The notes under the pieces: generated by a model
Told to the model about the DNA's origin: nothing
The model's input: only the letters and a program-made list of their open reading frames with translations
Databases searched by the model: none
Translations under genes and position numbers: made by a program
Shown: piece by piece, positions 1 to 6,457 of the stretch
How the letters are laid out: every line of letters starts with the position of its first letter
Numbering within the stretch: the first letter of the stretch is position 1
Assembly (NCBI GenBank): GCA_937996765.1
Contig: CALKUG010000170.1
Coordinates: 1-10,204 of the forward strand
Reading direction: 5' to 3'
Length of the DNA: 10,204 nucleotides
DNA from: an uncultured Ignavibacteria bacterium
Lineage (GTDB): Bacteria; Bacteroidota; Ignavibacteria; Ignavibacteriales; Ignavibacteriaceae

Positions 1-326
1 AGAAAAAGCTCAGGCTCAAGAAACGAAGTTCCATCTATCGAAGTTCTGTAGCATCCTCCATCAAATAATCCCAAAAAATACTCGGAGTAGCTGCTATCCA
101 TTCCCGTATAATCACTGATGAGATACCAGAGTGAATCAGCAACCGGAAACGTTGCTACTACCGATAGGGAATCTTGCCAATTTGCAATAATTTCGTCGTT
201 GGAGGTATCGAAGATCTCAACATTATACACCCAAAAAGTACCAACTTGCAAGGGCAATAAGGGTTCATTTTCTTGTGCAAATGCTGTAATAAAAAACAAA
301 CAAATAAAAAGGTACAGTTTCATCAT
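1..326 (-). CDS. Exported protein of unknown function, 3' part beyond the window
   Basis: The reading frame is open from an ATG at 324-326 to the left edge, giving about 108 residues with no stop. It starts MMKLYLFICLFFITAFAQ, a short basic start plus hydrophobic stretch ending in A-F-A-Q, which looks like a Sec signal peptide cut near residue 17. The mature part begins with acidic residues and a 'PLQVGTFWVYN' segment. Similar 'PL.VG..W.Y' openings are common in exported proteins of Bacteroidota and relatives, where they often begin a beta-rich domain; this is recall, not a search. It lies 28 bases downstream of the alkaline phosphatase on the same strand, so the two are probably co-transcribed. 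No clear Shine-Dalgarno is present, and the second ATG (321-323) is an equally possible start. Function is not recognised. Gene reality is supported by the signal peptide and a long open frame. Confidence 0.72.
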   Translation of the reverse strand, partial: MMKLYLFICLFFITAFAQENEPLLPLQVGTFWVYNVEIFDTSNDEIIANWQDSLSVVATFPVADSLWYLISDYTGMDSSYSEYFLGLFDGGCYRTSIDGTSFLEPELF

Positions 327-354
327 TTTAGGTTTTTCAGAAATTCTCTATTAA

Positions 355-1782
355 TTAGTTGATGCCAAGCAATAATAATTTAACCACCTGTCCGAGCTCT
401 GAGTTAGAGCTGAACTTTCCGCGTACGGGGTCATATTCGTCTGCCATAAGTGTAAACATATCAGAACCTGCTCCTTTTGCAAAAAGCGGAACTAACGAAT
501 TACTATGATTATCGGAGAACCATTTTGCACCCGGCATAACATTTTTTCCGTTATTGGTTACAGGAACAAAGTTCTTATCCATTGTTCCTTCTCCCCATAG
601 TAAACCTGTTTCATGGTCGGCTGTTACAATAAGAAGTGTTTCTTCCCATGAACTATTTTTCTCGACCCAATTGTAAACCATCTGAATAGTTTTTTCAAAA
701 TCAATGGCTTCTTCAATTGTTCTTCCGAGTGAATTAGCGTGTCCTCCCCAATCAATTGCACCACCTTCAATCATCAAGAAAAATCCTTTAGGGTTTTCAT
801 CAAGCACGTTTATAGCAGCAGCTGCTATTGTGGGCAAACTTGGAACATTGGCGTTGAAAGAATCTGTAAACGCAGGAGAATTAAGATCACCATTTCTGCG
901 AATTTGCAATGTTTCATAAACTTTGGGAATACCTAAAATCCTTTTTGGGGTACTCTTGGCATTACTGAGTTCTTCAAATTCTTGTTTCGACGTAATTACC
1001 TTCCAAGCATCCGGCACCCCATCGCTATCAATATCAGCAACCGTATAAGAATTTTCTTTATAGGTGAATGTTTTTTCTCCCGATTGCAATTTACCCCAAG
1101 TCAATGAGTCAACTACGTATTTATAATCTCTTCCCTCAGTAATAGGATTTCCGTTGTTATCATATTCAGGATTTCCACAACCAATAAGTACATCTACTTC
1201 CGATTCAAAAAACATTTCTGCCGAAAGATCTGAATAGTTCTTCCTATGCTCATTGTGAGCTACAAACCCTGCCGGAGTTGCATGTGAAATAGGAACAGAT
1301 GTAACTATACCCACAGATTTGCCGAGATGTTTTGCGATTTCGCCGGAATGTACTAACTCAATTTTATTCTCTTCCATACCAATCGAGTTATTGTAAACTT
1401 TAACCCCGGTGCTTAAAGCTGTTGCCGAAGCACCTGAATCGGTAAAATGTTCTTTCAGGTAGCTTAAGCTTTTCCATGCTAAATCAGGATTATAACCACC
1501 TGCCGAAGTTTGAAGATTATCCGGGTACCCTCCTGTTTTTGCAGGATAAGTGCTCTGAGCTATTTTTACATTAAATTTTTCCAATGTGGGCGAAAGTTTG
1601 GTCCCGTACTGATAGTACATTGCAGAATAGAGGTGGTTAAACCCCATTCCATCTCCTATCATAACAATTATATTCTTGGGTGCTTTGTAAGGTGCATGAA
1701 CTGCACTTGTTTGTGGATAACTTACAAACAATAGCGAACTCATCATCAGGCTAAGAACGGTAACAACTTTAACTTTGCGCAT
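355..1782 (-). CDS. Alkaline phosphatase, PhoA family, secreted
   Basis: Predicted exported phosphomonoesterase that releases phosphate from organic phosphates using two zinc ions and one magnesium ion. The start is set at the ATG (1780-1782), one codon inside a TTG, with AGGA about 11 bases upstream; this gives 475 residues. A signal peptide covers about residues 1-28. Expected active-site elements appear in order: D44 in IGDGMG; nucleophile S116 in TDSGAS; H167 and T169 in HATPAG; R180; E339, D344 and H348 in EGGAIDWGGHAN; D389-H390 in TADHETG; H426 in DNHSNS. His (H167) and Trp (W345) stand where E. coli PhoA has D153 and K328, as in Bacillus-type enzymes. A D.D.DG..D loop at residues 250-258 looks like a calcium-binding insertion between the R180 and E339 motifs. 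Length is normal for the family. It is the first gene of a probable two-gene unit with the exported protein downstream. The family call is firm; the natural substrate is unknown. Confidence 0.95.
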   Translation of the reverse strand: MRKVKVVTVLSLMMSSLLFVSYPQTSAVHAPYKAPKNIIVMIGDGMGFNHLYSAMYYQYGTKLSPTLEKFNVKIAQSTYPAKTGGYPDNLQTSAGGYNPDLAWKSLSYLKEHFTDSGASATALSTGVKVYNNSIGMEENKIELVHSGEIAKHLGKSVGIVTSVPISHATPAGFVAHNEHRKNYSDLSAEMFFESEVDVLIGCGNPEYDNNGNPITEGRDYKYVVDSLTWGKLQSGEKTFTYKENSYTVADIDSDGVPDAWKVITSKQEFEELSNAKSTPKRILGIPKVYETLQIRRNGDLNSPAFTDSFNANVPSLPTIAAAAINVLDENPKGFFLMIEGGAIDWGGHANSLGRTIEEAIDFEKTIQMVYNWVEKNSSWEETLLIVTADHETGLLWGEGTMDKNFVPVTNNGKNVMPGAKWFSDNHSNSLVPLFAKGAGSDMFTLMADEYDPVRGKFSSNSELGQVVKLLLLGIN

Positions 1783-1910
1783 CAAGTATTTTCCTAAAAA
1801 ATTTGAATCAACTCAACTAATATACCTCAGAAGCTTTACCAAATAAAGCCAACTACGTTAACTTACATTTAATTTTTCCAAAAATATTTATTCATTTTTC
1901 CAATTTTTAG

Positions 1911-1941
1911 TTGTCGAATAATTAAAAAGTTCTTTATTTTG
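1911..1941 (+). promoter_or_regulatory. Candidate Bacteroidota-type promoter for the FAD oxidoreductase
   Basis: TTG at 1911-1913 and TTATTTTG at 1934-1941 are separated by 20 bases. The second element matches five of six fixed positions of the Bacteroidota -7 consensus TAnnTTTG, with TTG at about -33. It would leave a leader of roughly 100 bases before the ATG at 2046. The rest of the AT-rich divergent region (1783-2045) shows only a weak minus-strand counterpart for the phosphatase: TTTATTTG read on the minus strand at 1847-1840, without a well-placed TTG. AT-rich DNA gives such matches by chance, so this is tentative. No PHO-box-like direct repeats were seen. Confidence 0.25.
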
Positions 1942-2045
1942 TCTAAGAGATTATCCAATTTAGAATTTTACTCCCCGAAATTCTGACTGAAAATAATCCG
2001 ATATTATTTGTAGGTTTCAATACATAAACACGGAAAAAATATACA

Positions 2046-3047
2046 ATGAAAAGGAAAACTTGCATTGTCATTGGTGGAGGAATAACGGGCTTAACTACTG
2101 CCCGCCAATTATTCGATAGCGGATTTCAAGTACTCGTTATCGATAAGGGTAAAGGTCTCGGCGGTCGTATCGCAAGTAAAAAGCTTTCGATTCGTAAGGC
2201 CGGCGAGGGTACCTTCGATTACGGAGCTCAATTCTTCACCGTAACCAATGATATCTTCAGGCCAAAAGCTCACGAGTGGTTAGCCAAGGGAGTTGTAAAA
2301 TTCTGGGCAGAATCATTCGAGAACAAAAATCCAAAACTTGCTGTAAGCAATGAACCAAAATACTGTGGTGTTACCAGCATGCGCGATCTTTCCAAAGCTC
2401 TTGGAACAGGTTTAAGCATTCGTACCGATACTCGGGTTCTTTCCATCGAACGCAAAAATGACCGTTGGAATGTTTTCACCGATGACCACAAAGAGTTTTT
2501 TGCAAATTATCTTGTAATCGCTACTCCTTTACCCGAGGCGATGTTGATAATCAAAAATTCGATGCTGTCTATTGGTAACGATTTACACCATGAGTTGTCG
2601 ACCATACCTTATAGCCAATGTATCTCGGTAATGTTAGGTTTTATGGGTGAAACTAACGTACCTGAGCCGGGCGGAATTTATTTGGCAGGCGACCCTGTTG
2701 CTTGGATAACAGACCATAAGAAAAAGGGTATCTCTCCTAATGCCAATACGGTTACTATTCATGCTTCACATCATTACAGTCAAGCAAACTGGGAGCAACC
2801 GTACGACAAACTCTGTAACGACTTATTAGTCTCATCTCGCGAATACTTGCCTCAAGATTATATCTACTGGCGTATTCACAAGTGGCGCTTCAGTCAACCA
2901 CGTCGCAAATTCGAAAAGGAATTTCTACAAATTCCTGAGCACCCTTTCCTTTATTTAGCCGGTGATGCTTTTGGCGGTCCAACTATTGAAGGTGCCTATG
3001 TTTCAGGATTTTTGTGTGGCCAAGATATTATCAAAGCCGAACGTTAA
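2046..3047 (+). CDS. Renalase-like FAD/NAD(P)-dependent oxidoreductase
   Basis: A 333-residue soluble flavoprotein with no signal peptide or membrane segment. The N terminus has the Rossmann FAD-binding motif GGGITG (residues 10-15), an acidic residue ending strand 2 (D33), and KGLGGRIAS (36-44), the GG-R motif of the amine-oxidase fold. FDYGAQFF (57-64), YLVIATPLPEA (155-165), HKWRFSQPRRKF (278-289) and the C-terminal flavin motif YLAGDAFGGPTIEGAYVSG (303-321) together match the bacterial renalase-like group (COG3380). Bacterial renalases studied so far oxidise misreduced isomers of beta-NAD(P)H, but substrate here is not established. GGA lies about 11 bases before the ATG, so the ribosome site is weak. 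The gene stands alone between a divergent AT-rich region and a pair of hairpins, so it is probably monocistronic. Another FAD amine oxidase or desaturase-like activity remains possible. Confidence 0.87.
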   Translation: MKRKTCIVIGGGITGLTTARQLFDSGFQVLVIDKGKGLGGRIASKKLSIRKAGEGTFDYGAQFFTVTNDIFRPKAHEWLAKGVVKFWAESFENKNPKLAVSNEPKYCGVTSMRDLSKALGTGLSIRTDTRVLSIERKNDRWNVFTDDHKEFFANYLVIATPLPEAMLIIKNSMLSIGNDLHHELSTIPYSQCISVMLGFMGETNVPEPGGIYLAGDPVAWITDHKKKGISPNANTVTIHASHHYSQANWEQPYDKLCNDLLVSSREYLPQDYIYWRIHKWRFSQPRRKFEKEFLQIPEHPFLYLAGDAFGGPTIEGAYVSGFLCGQDIIKAER

Positions 3048-3063
3048 TTATTAGTTTAGTAAG

Positions 3064-3098
3064 TCATAATTCATTTAGTTTTTAACTGAGAATTATGA
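3064..3098. terminator. Nested hairpin downstream of the FAD oxidoreductase
   Basis: Arms TCATAATTC (3064-3072) and GAATTATGA (3090-3098) are perfectly complementary over 9 bp. Inside them AGTT (3077-3080) pairs with AACT (3084-3087) around a TTT loop, with a small internal bulge between the two stems. It begins 16 bases after the stop codon. It is AT-rich and lacks a downstream T-run, so it may be a weak terminator or an mRNA 3'-end stabiliser. Confidence 0.35.
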
Positions 3099-3129
3099 TG
3101 GGCAAATTTCTCATGTGATTAATTGAACT

Positions 3130-3163
3130 ACTCAAACCTCCCCTATTTAAGGGAGGTTTGAGT
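3130..3163. terminator. Strong 13-bp hairpin between two genes, possible terminator
   Basis: ACTCAAACCTCCC (3130-3142) and GGGAGGTTTGAGT (3151-3163) form a perfect 13-bp stem with an 8-base loop CTATTTAA. It sits 82 bases after the oxidoreductase stop and 40 bases before the next start. The downstream strand reads TAAGTTTGTCTT, moderately T-rich but not a clean U-tract. It probably separates the oxidoreductase and kinase transcripts. A dispersed palindromic repeat is the main alternative. Confidence 0.55.
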
Positions 3164-3203
3164 TAAGTTTGTCTTCTAAATTTTTGAAATCTGTTGAGAA
3201 CTT

Positions 3204-4466
3204 GTGACCCCACTAAATGAAATCGAAGCCCTACAGGCAGAAATAAATAACCTAACATCTGAATTGCAGAAAAAGCACGAGCTTTACGCGCAACTTACAG
3301 GAATTCATCATCCTCTCTCTCCTGCCAAATCCTTTCAAGATAATGTTCTTACTTCTATATCACATGAGATTCGCACCCCCATGAATGGAATTTTGGGCTA
3401 TTGTACTCTTTTGCTCAAAAATATCGAAGCTCCGGAACATTCTCGCATGATTAGTAAAATCCGCGATTCGGCAGTTCGATTGCTTAAAACTCTCGATTCT
3501 CTGGTCCTTCTTTCTCAACTTGTGCGCAATAAGCTTAATGTTAATTCCGAGACCATTCCGCTCGAAAACGCGATAACACCCGTACTAAAAGAATTTAAAA
3601 GTTTGGCACAACAAAAAGGAATAACACTTTCTTTGAGAATACTCGACCATACTGTATGTGCTTATGCAGATTCCTCTTTCCTTGCTGAAATAGTAAAAGC
3701 ATTAGTGGATAATGCCATTAAATTTACCCCTGAGGGTATGGTAATTGTTGAGGTTGATTCTCTTTATAAAAACGAAAAGCTGTATGCTCGTCTATCGGTT
3801 ATTGATACCGGTATGGGTATTTCTTTTAACGACCGTGAACATATTTTCCTCGAATTTAAACAAATCTCCGAGGGAATCTCACGAACACACGAGGGATTAG
3901 GAGCAGGGTTAAGCGTTGTTAAACGTATGTGCGATGTTCTGAATGCTGAGATTAACATAGAAAGTGCTTTGGATAACGGAACTACTTTTACCATCTTGTT
4001 CCCCGGAATTATCAACGAATCAATTCAAAAACCCATTCCGGTTGCTCGACCTATAATAGAAAAAAGACCGATTATTGTTGCTGATAGATTAGCGAATGTA
4101 CTTCTGGTTGATGACAATGAAATTAACTGCGAAGTTACCTCTCTGTACCTTGAAGGAATCTGTTCGCTTGTAACAGCTATGAATGCCGAGTTTGGAATTC
4201 GCCTTGCTAACGAGCAAGAATTCGATTGTATTTTATTGGATATAAATTTGGGTAAAGGAAGTTCAGGAATTGACATCCTTCTTGAACTGAGAAAACTTGA
4301 TCGCTATAGGAATGTCCCCATCCTTGCTGTTACCGGTTATTCATTAACAAGCGACAGAGAGAACTTACTTGAAAAGGGCTTTAACGATTATCTCGCTAAG
4401 CCATTCGAAGATACCGACCTCATCTCCCTGATTGAAAGAAATATAGCACTAAATTCAAGGGTGTAG
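3204..4466 (+). CDS. Cytoplasmic hybrid histidine kinase with C-terminal receiver
   Basis: A 420-residue signalling protein. It starts at GTG (3204-3206); an in-frame TGA at 3195-3197 rules out a longer start. Residues 4-30 look like a short coiled coil. HisKA has phospho-acceptor H54 in SHEIRTP. The ATPase domain shows N170 (DNAIKF), DTGMG (201-205), F-box IFLEFKQ (214-220) and GLGAG (231-235). The receiver (about 298-415) has D303-D304, phospho-acceptor D346 in LLDINLG, T377 and K399, so it should be active. There is no transmembrane segment and no PAS, GAF or other sensor domain, so its input must come through the coiled coil, a partner protein or the receiver. Its kinase core resembles the CHASE4 kinase at 7873-9636 (ISEG.SR..EG.G). 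It is flanked by hairpins on both sides, suggesting a single-gene transcript. Its phosphotransfer partner is unknown. Confidence 0.92.
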   Translation: MTPLNEIEALQAEINNLTSELQKKHELYAQLTGIHHPLSPAKSFQDNVLTSISHEIRTPMNGILGYCTLLLKNIEAPEHSRMISKIRDSAVRLLKTLDSLVLLSQLVRNKLNVNSETIPLENAITPVLKEFKSLAQQKGITLSLRILDHTVCAYADSSFLAEIVKALVDNAIKFTPEGMVIVEVDSLYKNEKLYARLSVIDTGMGISFNDREHIFLEFKQISEGISRTHEGLGAGLSVVKRMCDVLNAEINIESALDNGTTFTILFPGIINESIQKPIPVARPIIEKRPIIVADRLANVLLVDDNEINCEVTSLYLEGICSLVTAMNAEFGIRLANEQEFDCILLDINLGKGSSGIDILLELRKLDRYRNVPILAVTGYSLTSDRENLLEKGFNDYLAKPFEDTDLISLIERNIALNSRV

Positions 4467-4484
4467 TATTTTTAGTACACTCTT
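4457..4484 (+). terminator. Hairpin overlapping the end of the hybrid kinase gene
   Basis: AAGGGTGTA (4457-4465) can pair with TACACTCTT (4476-4484), nine pairs including one G-T, around a 10-base loop. The kinase stop codon (4464-4466) lies in the hairpin. No strong T-run follows (ATTGTATAG), so termination is uncertain. The remaining spacer to 4606 is AT-rich; I saw no convincing promoter there, only scattered TTG and TATAAG-like words. Confidence 0.35.
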
Positions 4485-4595
4485 ATTGTATAGTGACTAT
4501 TTTCTACTACACACCACCCCGTTTTTTATTGTATATTGCAAGAAAACTACGGCACAATTTTTGTTTTAGTTAGTATAAGTATGTGAATGAAACGC

Positions 4596-4599
4596 GGAG
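4596..4599 (+). promoter_or_regulatory. Ribosome binding site that fixes the lipoprotein start
   Basis: GGAG lies seven bases before the ATG at 4607, an ideal spacing. An in-frame GTG at 4583 would add eight residues (VNETRSLT) ahead of the signal peptide and has no such site, so the ATG is preferred. Confidence 0.75.
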
Positions 4600-4606
4600 T
4601 TTAACT

Positions 4607-5896
4607 ATGAAACAGATTTTTTTATTTTGTGCAGTGCTCGTATTTGCTACTGTAAACGGAGGTTGCTACACTATGATGTCGGCAGGTTCCGATTACAGCG
4701 GTGGATACAGTGAACAATACACCACCAATGATGAAGAACAAACTACATTTACCGATGATGCCGATTACGCTGACTCGGTTGAATACACCGATGAGCAAGA
4801 AACAGTTCCTAACTACTCACTGTATGATAGAGATAGGTCTTACGGGTTAGGTGGTTCTGTAACGAACAATTACTATATTTCAACGGACTATTATCGTGCT
4901 CCGGTTTACGTTGATTTATTCCCTCCGCTTATATCATGGTCAATTGGCTGGTACCCGAGTTGGAACTCAGGTTGGTATTACTCCTGGTATAATCCTTATT
5001 CCTATATGTACCCTACGTACCCCTATTATCCTTATTATTGGTCGAGCTATAGTTACAACTATTGGCATCACCCCAATTATTATCACCACTATTCACATAA
5101 TAACTATACCCCAAGCAGAGTGAGAACAAGAACCGACGAAACCGGAACCATTCGCGATCGCGATGGCGGAAGAAACGGAAATACTATCAGTCGAGATAGA
5201 AACTCTACCTCAAGAACAACTGAAAGAACTAATTCAGGTTGGGATCGTAGCAACGAAACCAGAAGAAGCGAAGTTGCAGAGCGTGACGGCGAAACACGTC
5301 GCCAGCGTTTAGAAAACGCCGACCGCGAAAAAGAAAAACAACGTGAAATGCGTGAGAACCGGGGCGGTAGTGGATGGAGCCGTAGAGATGATGATAGAAC
5401 AAAAGAGTTTAAGCCTCTGCCTCCTGTACGTGAAAAACAGCCCACCGAAACTAAACGCGGTGAAACAAGACGTACCAATACTGAAGAGAAAGTTACTCCT
5501 CAACGCGAAGAAGAACGGAATGGTACTCCAAGGGTAACTCCACGCGAAACCCAGAGAACTAAACCAAACACCGAGGCAACTCCCACTCCAAGGTCAACTC
5601 CTCGTACCGAGACCCGCACTGCTCCGCGTGAAAAACCTCGCACAGAGACTCGTTCTACCCCAAGAACAACCCCTCGTACAGAGACTCGTACAACTCCGCG
5701 CGAAACCCCACGGGAGCAACCTCGTGAAACTAAACGGGAACAGCCACGCCAATCCCCAAGAGTTCAACCAACTCCTCAACCGGCACCTTCGTACTCTCCC
5801 CCGCCTTCAAGAAGCGGCAGTGAGTCACGTGATGGCGGTTCATCAAGTGGTGGTGGCTCAAGAGATAACTCAGGTTCAGGAAGAAGATCGAGATAA
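4607..5896 (+). CDS. Low-complexity lipoprotein: Tyr-rich head, Arg/Pro-rich tail
   Basis: With the ATG start the protein has 429 residues and is not a recognised family. A hydrophobic signal (1-19) ends VNGGC, with C20 the likely lipidated cysteine; Asn at -3 makes the lipobox weak, but the next gene has a good one followed by the same CYT. Residues 40-75 are acidic. Residues 116-167 contain 19 Tyr, 5 Trp and 5 His in 52 positions. Residues 170-306 are Arg/Glu/Asp-rich and probably disordered. Residues 307-390 are a proline-arginine tetrapeptide lattice with a 12-residue higher-order repeat. The end is Gly/Ser/Arg-rich (GGGSRDNSGSGRR). It is the first gene of a probable operon, 11 bases before the next lipoprotein. 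The basic tail could bind polyanions or cell-wall material and the aromatic part could pack on a surface; both are inference. Confidence 0.85.
   Translation: MKQIFLFCAVLVFATVNGGCYTMMSAGSDYSGGYSEQYTTNDEEQTTFTDDADYADSVEYTDEQETVPNYSLYDRDRSYGLGGSVTNNYYISTDYYRAPVYVDLFPPLISWSIGWYPSWNSGWYYSWYNPYSYMYPTYPYYPYYWSSYSYNYWHHPNYYHHYSHNNYTPSRVRTRTDETGTIRDRDGGRNGNTISRDRNSTSRTTERTNSGWDRSNETRRSEVAERDGETRRQRLENADREKEKQREMRENRGGSGWSRRDDDRTKEFKPLPPVREKQPTETKRGETRRTNTEEKVTPQREEERNGTPRVTPRETQRTKPNTEATPTPRSTPRTETRTAPREKPRTETRSTPRTTPRTETRTTPRETPREQPRETKREQPRQSPRVQPTPQPAPSYSPPPSRSGSESRDGGSSSGGGSRDNSGSGRRSR
5525..5776 (+). repeat. 12-bp (TPRx) tandem lattice with 36-bp higher-order repeat
   Basis: Lipoprotein residues 307-390 split into 21 tetrapeptides of the form x-P-R-x (TPRE, TPRT, ETRT, QPRE and so on). 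Arg is in position 3 in 18 of 21 and Pro in position 2 in 15 of 21. PRTETR recurs at nucleotides 5600, 5636 and 5672, exactly 36 bp apart, and Pro-Arg continues on the same 36-bp phase at 5708 and 5744. Codons differ among units (CGT, CGC, CGG, AGA, AGG), so these are not very recent identical duplications. The repeat stays in frame and explains the long open frames on the opposite strand. Confidence 0.9.
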
Positions 5897-5899
5897 GGA
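5895..5899 (+). promoter_or_regulatory. Ribosome binding site overlapping the upstream stop codon
   Basis: AAGGA is eight bases before the ATG at 5908 and shares two bases with the TAA (5894-5896) of the large lipoprotein. This arrangement favours reinitiation and coupled translation of the two lipoproteins. Confidence 0.7.
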
Positions 5900-5907
5900 C
5901 GTTTATT

Positions 5908-6423
5908 ATGATTAGTAGAAATTGGAATAGAAAACATTTGATTCGACTCACTATCTTATTTGGATTGTTATTCTACGCAACCTCGGTTAGCGGATGTTAC
6001 ACCGTACTCTGGTCAACTGAATATCAAATGCCAAAAGTTGATGAGTATCGCGAAGATTTTAAGTCGAAAGACATTTATAGTCTTTATTCCTCCGCCAGCG
6101 ATGAGTACTACGATTATTATGCACTCCCTTGGTGGGCATCTACTCGCGAGTATTTTGACGATTACCCTTACACCCCGGGAAGTGATTATACCCAACCCGG
6201 AGCAGTGCCATACACTACCCCCACAACCGAGAACAATTCCCGACACCCACAACAAGTTATTGCTGCACCCTCGCGTAATAATACTACTACGCAAAGCAAA
6301 ACTCCGCCTGCTGAAACCAAAACAGAAACACAAAAAGATAATTCCAGAGATTCAGGTGGCTCCACACAGTCAGTGCGCGATAACGATGGTGGCAGAGGTA
6401 ACTCCGGCGGCGGTAGAAGATAA
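5908..6423 (+). CDS. Small lipoprotein, paralogue-like partner of the preceding gene
   Basis: A 171-residue protein of unknown function. A basic N terminus (RNWNRKH) and hydrophobic stretch (11-26) lead to lipobox VSGC with C30 as the expected lipidated cysteine. Residues 58-95 are Tyr- and acid-rich and include a WW pair (75-76). Residues 96-145 are Thr/Pro/Asn-rich and probably disordered. The end is Arg/Gly/Ser-rich, finishing GNSGGGRR. It shares with the upstream protein the post-lipobox GCYT, the order aromatic head then disordered linker, and the RDN-plus-Gly/Ser/Arg ending, so the two are likely paralogues or functional partners despite little alignable sequence. It starts 11 bases after the upstream stop with a good ribosome site and ends 34 bases before the beta-barrel gene. 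Charge and composition point to an envelope role; surface exposure is not shown. Confidence 0.83.
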   Translation: MISRNWNRKHLIRLTILFGLLFYATSVSGCYTVLWSTEYQMPKVDEYREDFKSKDIYSLYSSASDEYYDYYALPWWASTREYFDDYPYTPGSDYTQPGAVPYTTPTTENNSRHPQQVIAAPSRNNTTTQSKTPPAETKTETQKDNSRDSGGSTQSVRDNDGGRGNSGGGRR

Positions 6424-6457
6424 CAGCTTAGAAAAAATTTAAACCAGAGATACTATT

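Noticed and set aside
118..354. Plus-strand frame at the left edge
   Set aside because: It is opposite the minus-strand exported protein, which has a signal peptide and fits the gene order.
1783..1785. TTG start for the alkaline phosphatase
   Set aside because: The next codon is an ATG with an acceptable AGGA upstream; the extra residue adds nothing.
1783..2045. Riboswitch, small RNA or PHO box in the divergent region
   Set aside because: The stretch is AT-rich with no conserved fold, no convincing stem and no regular direct repeats that I can see.
4583..4606. Earlier GTG start for the large lipoprotein
   Set aside because: It would put eight polar residues before the signal peptide, and the GGAG is placed for the ATG at 4607.
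5525..5776. CRISPR-like regular repeats
   Set aside because: The 12- and 36-bp periods lie inside an intact coding frame, vary by codon choice and have no unique spacers.
5104..5779. Long minus-strand frames opposite the large lipoprotein (5104-5478, 5309-5503, 5594-5779)
   Set aside because: They arise from the periodic Arg/Pro/Thr codons, which rarely give stops on the other strand; the products are Ser/Arg/Leu-biased and lack family motifs.
5960..6442. Plus-strand frame overlapping the small lipoprotein in another phase
   Set aside because: It has no signal, motif or own ribosome site, whereas the overlapping frame has a clear lipobox and coupled start.
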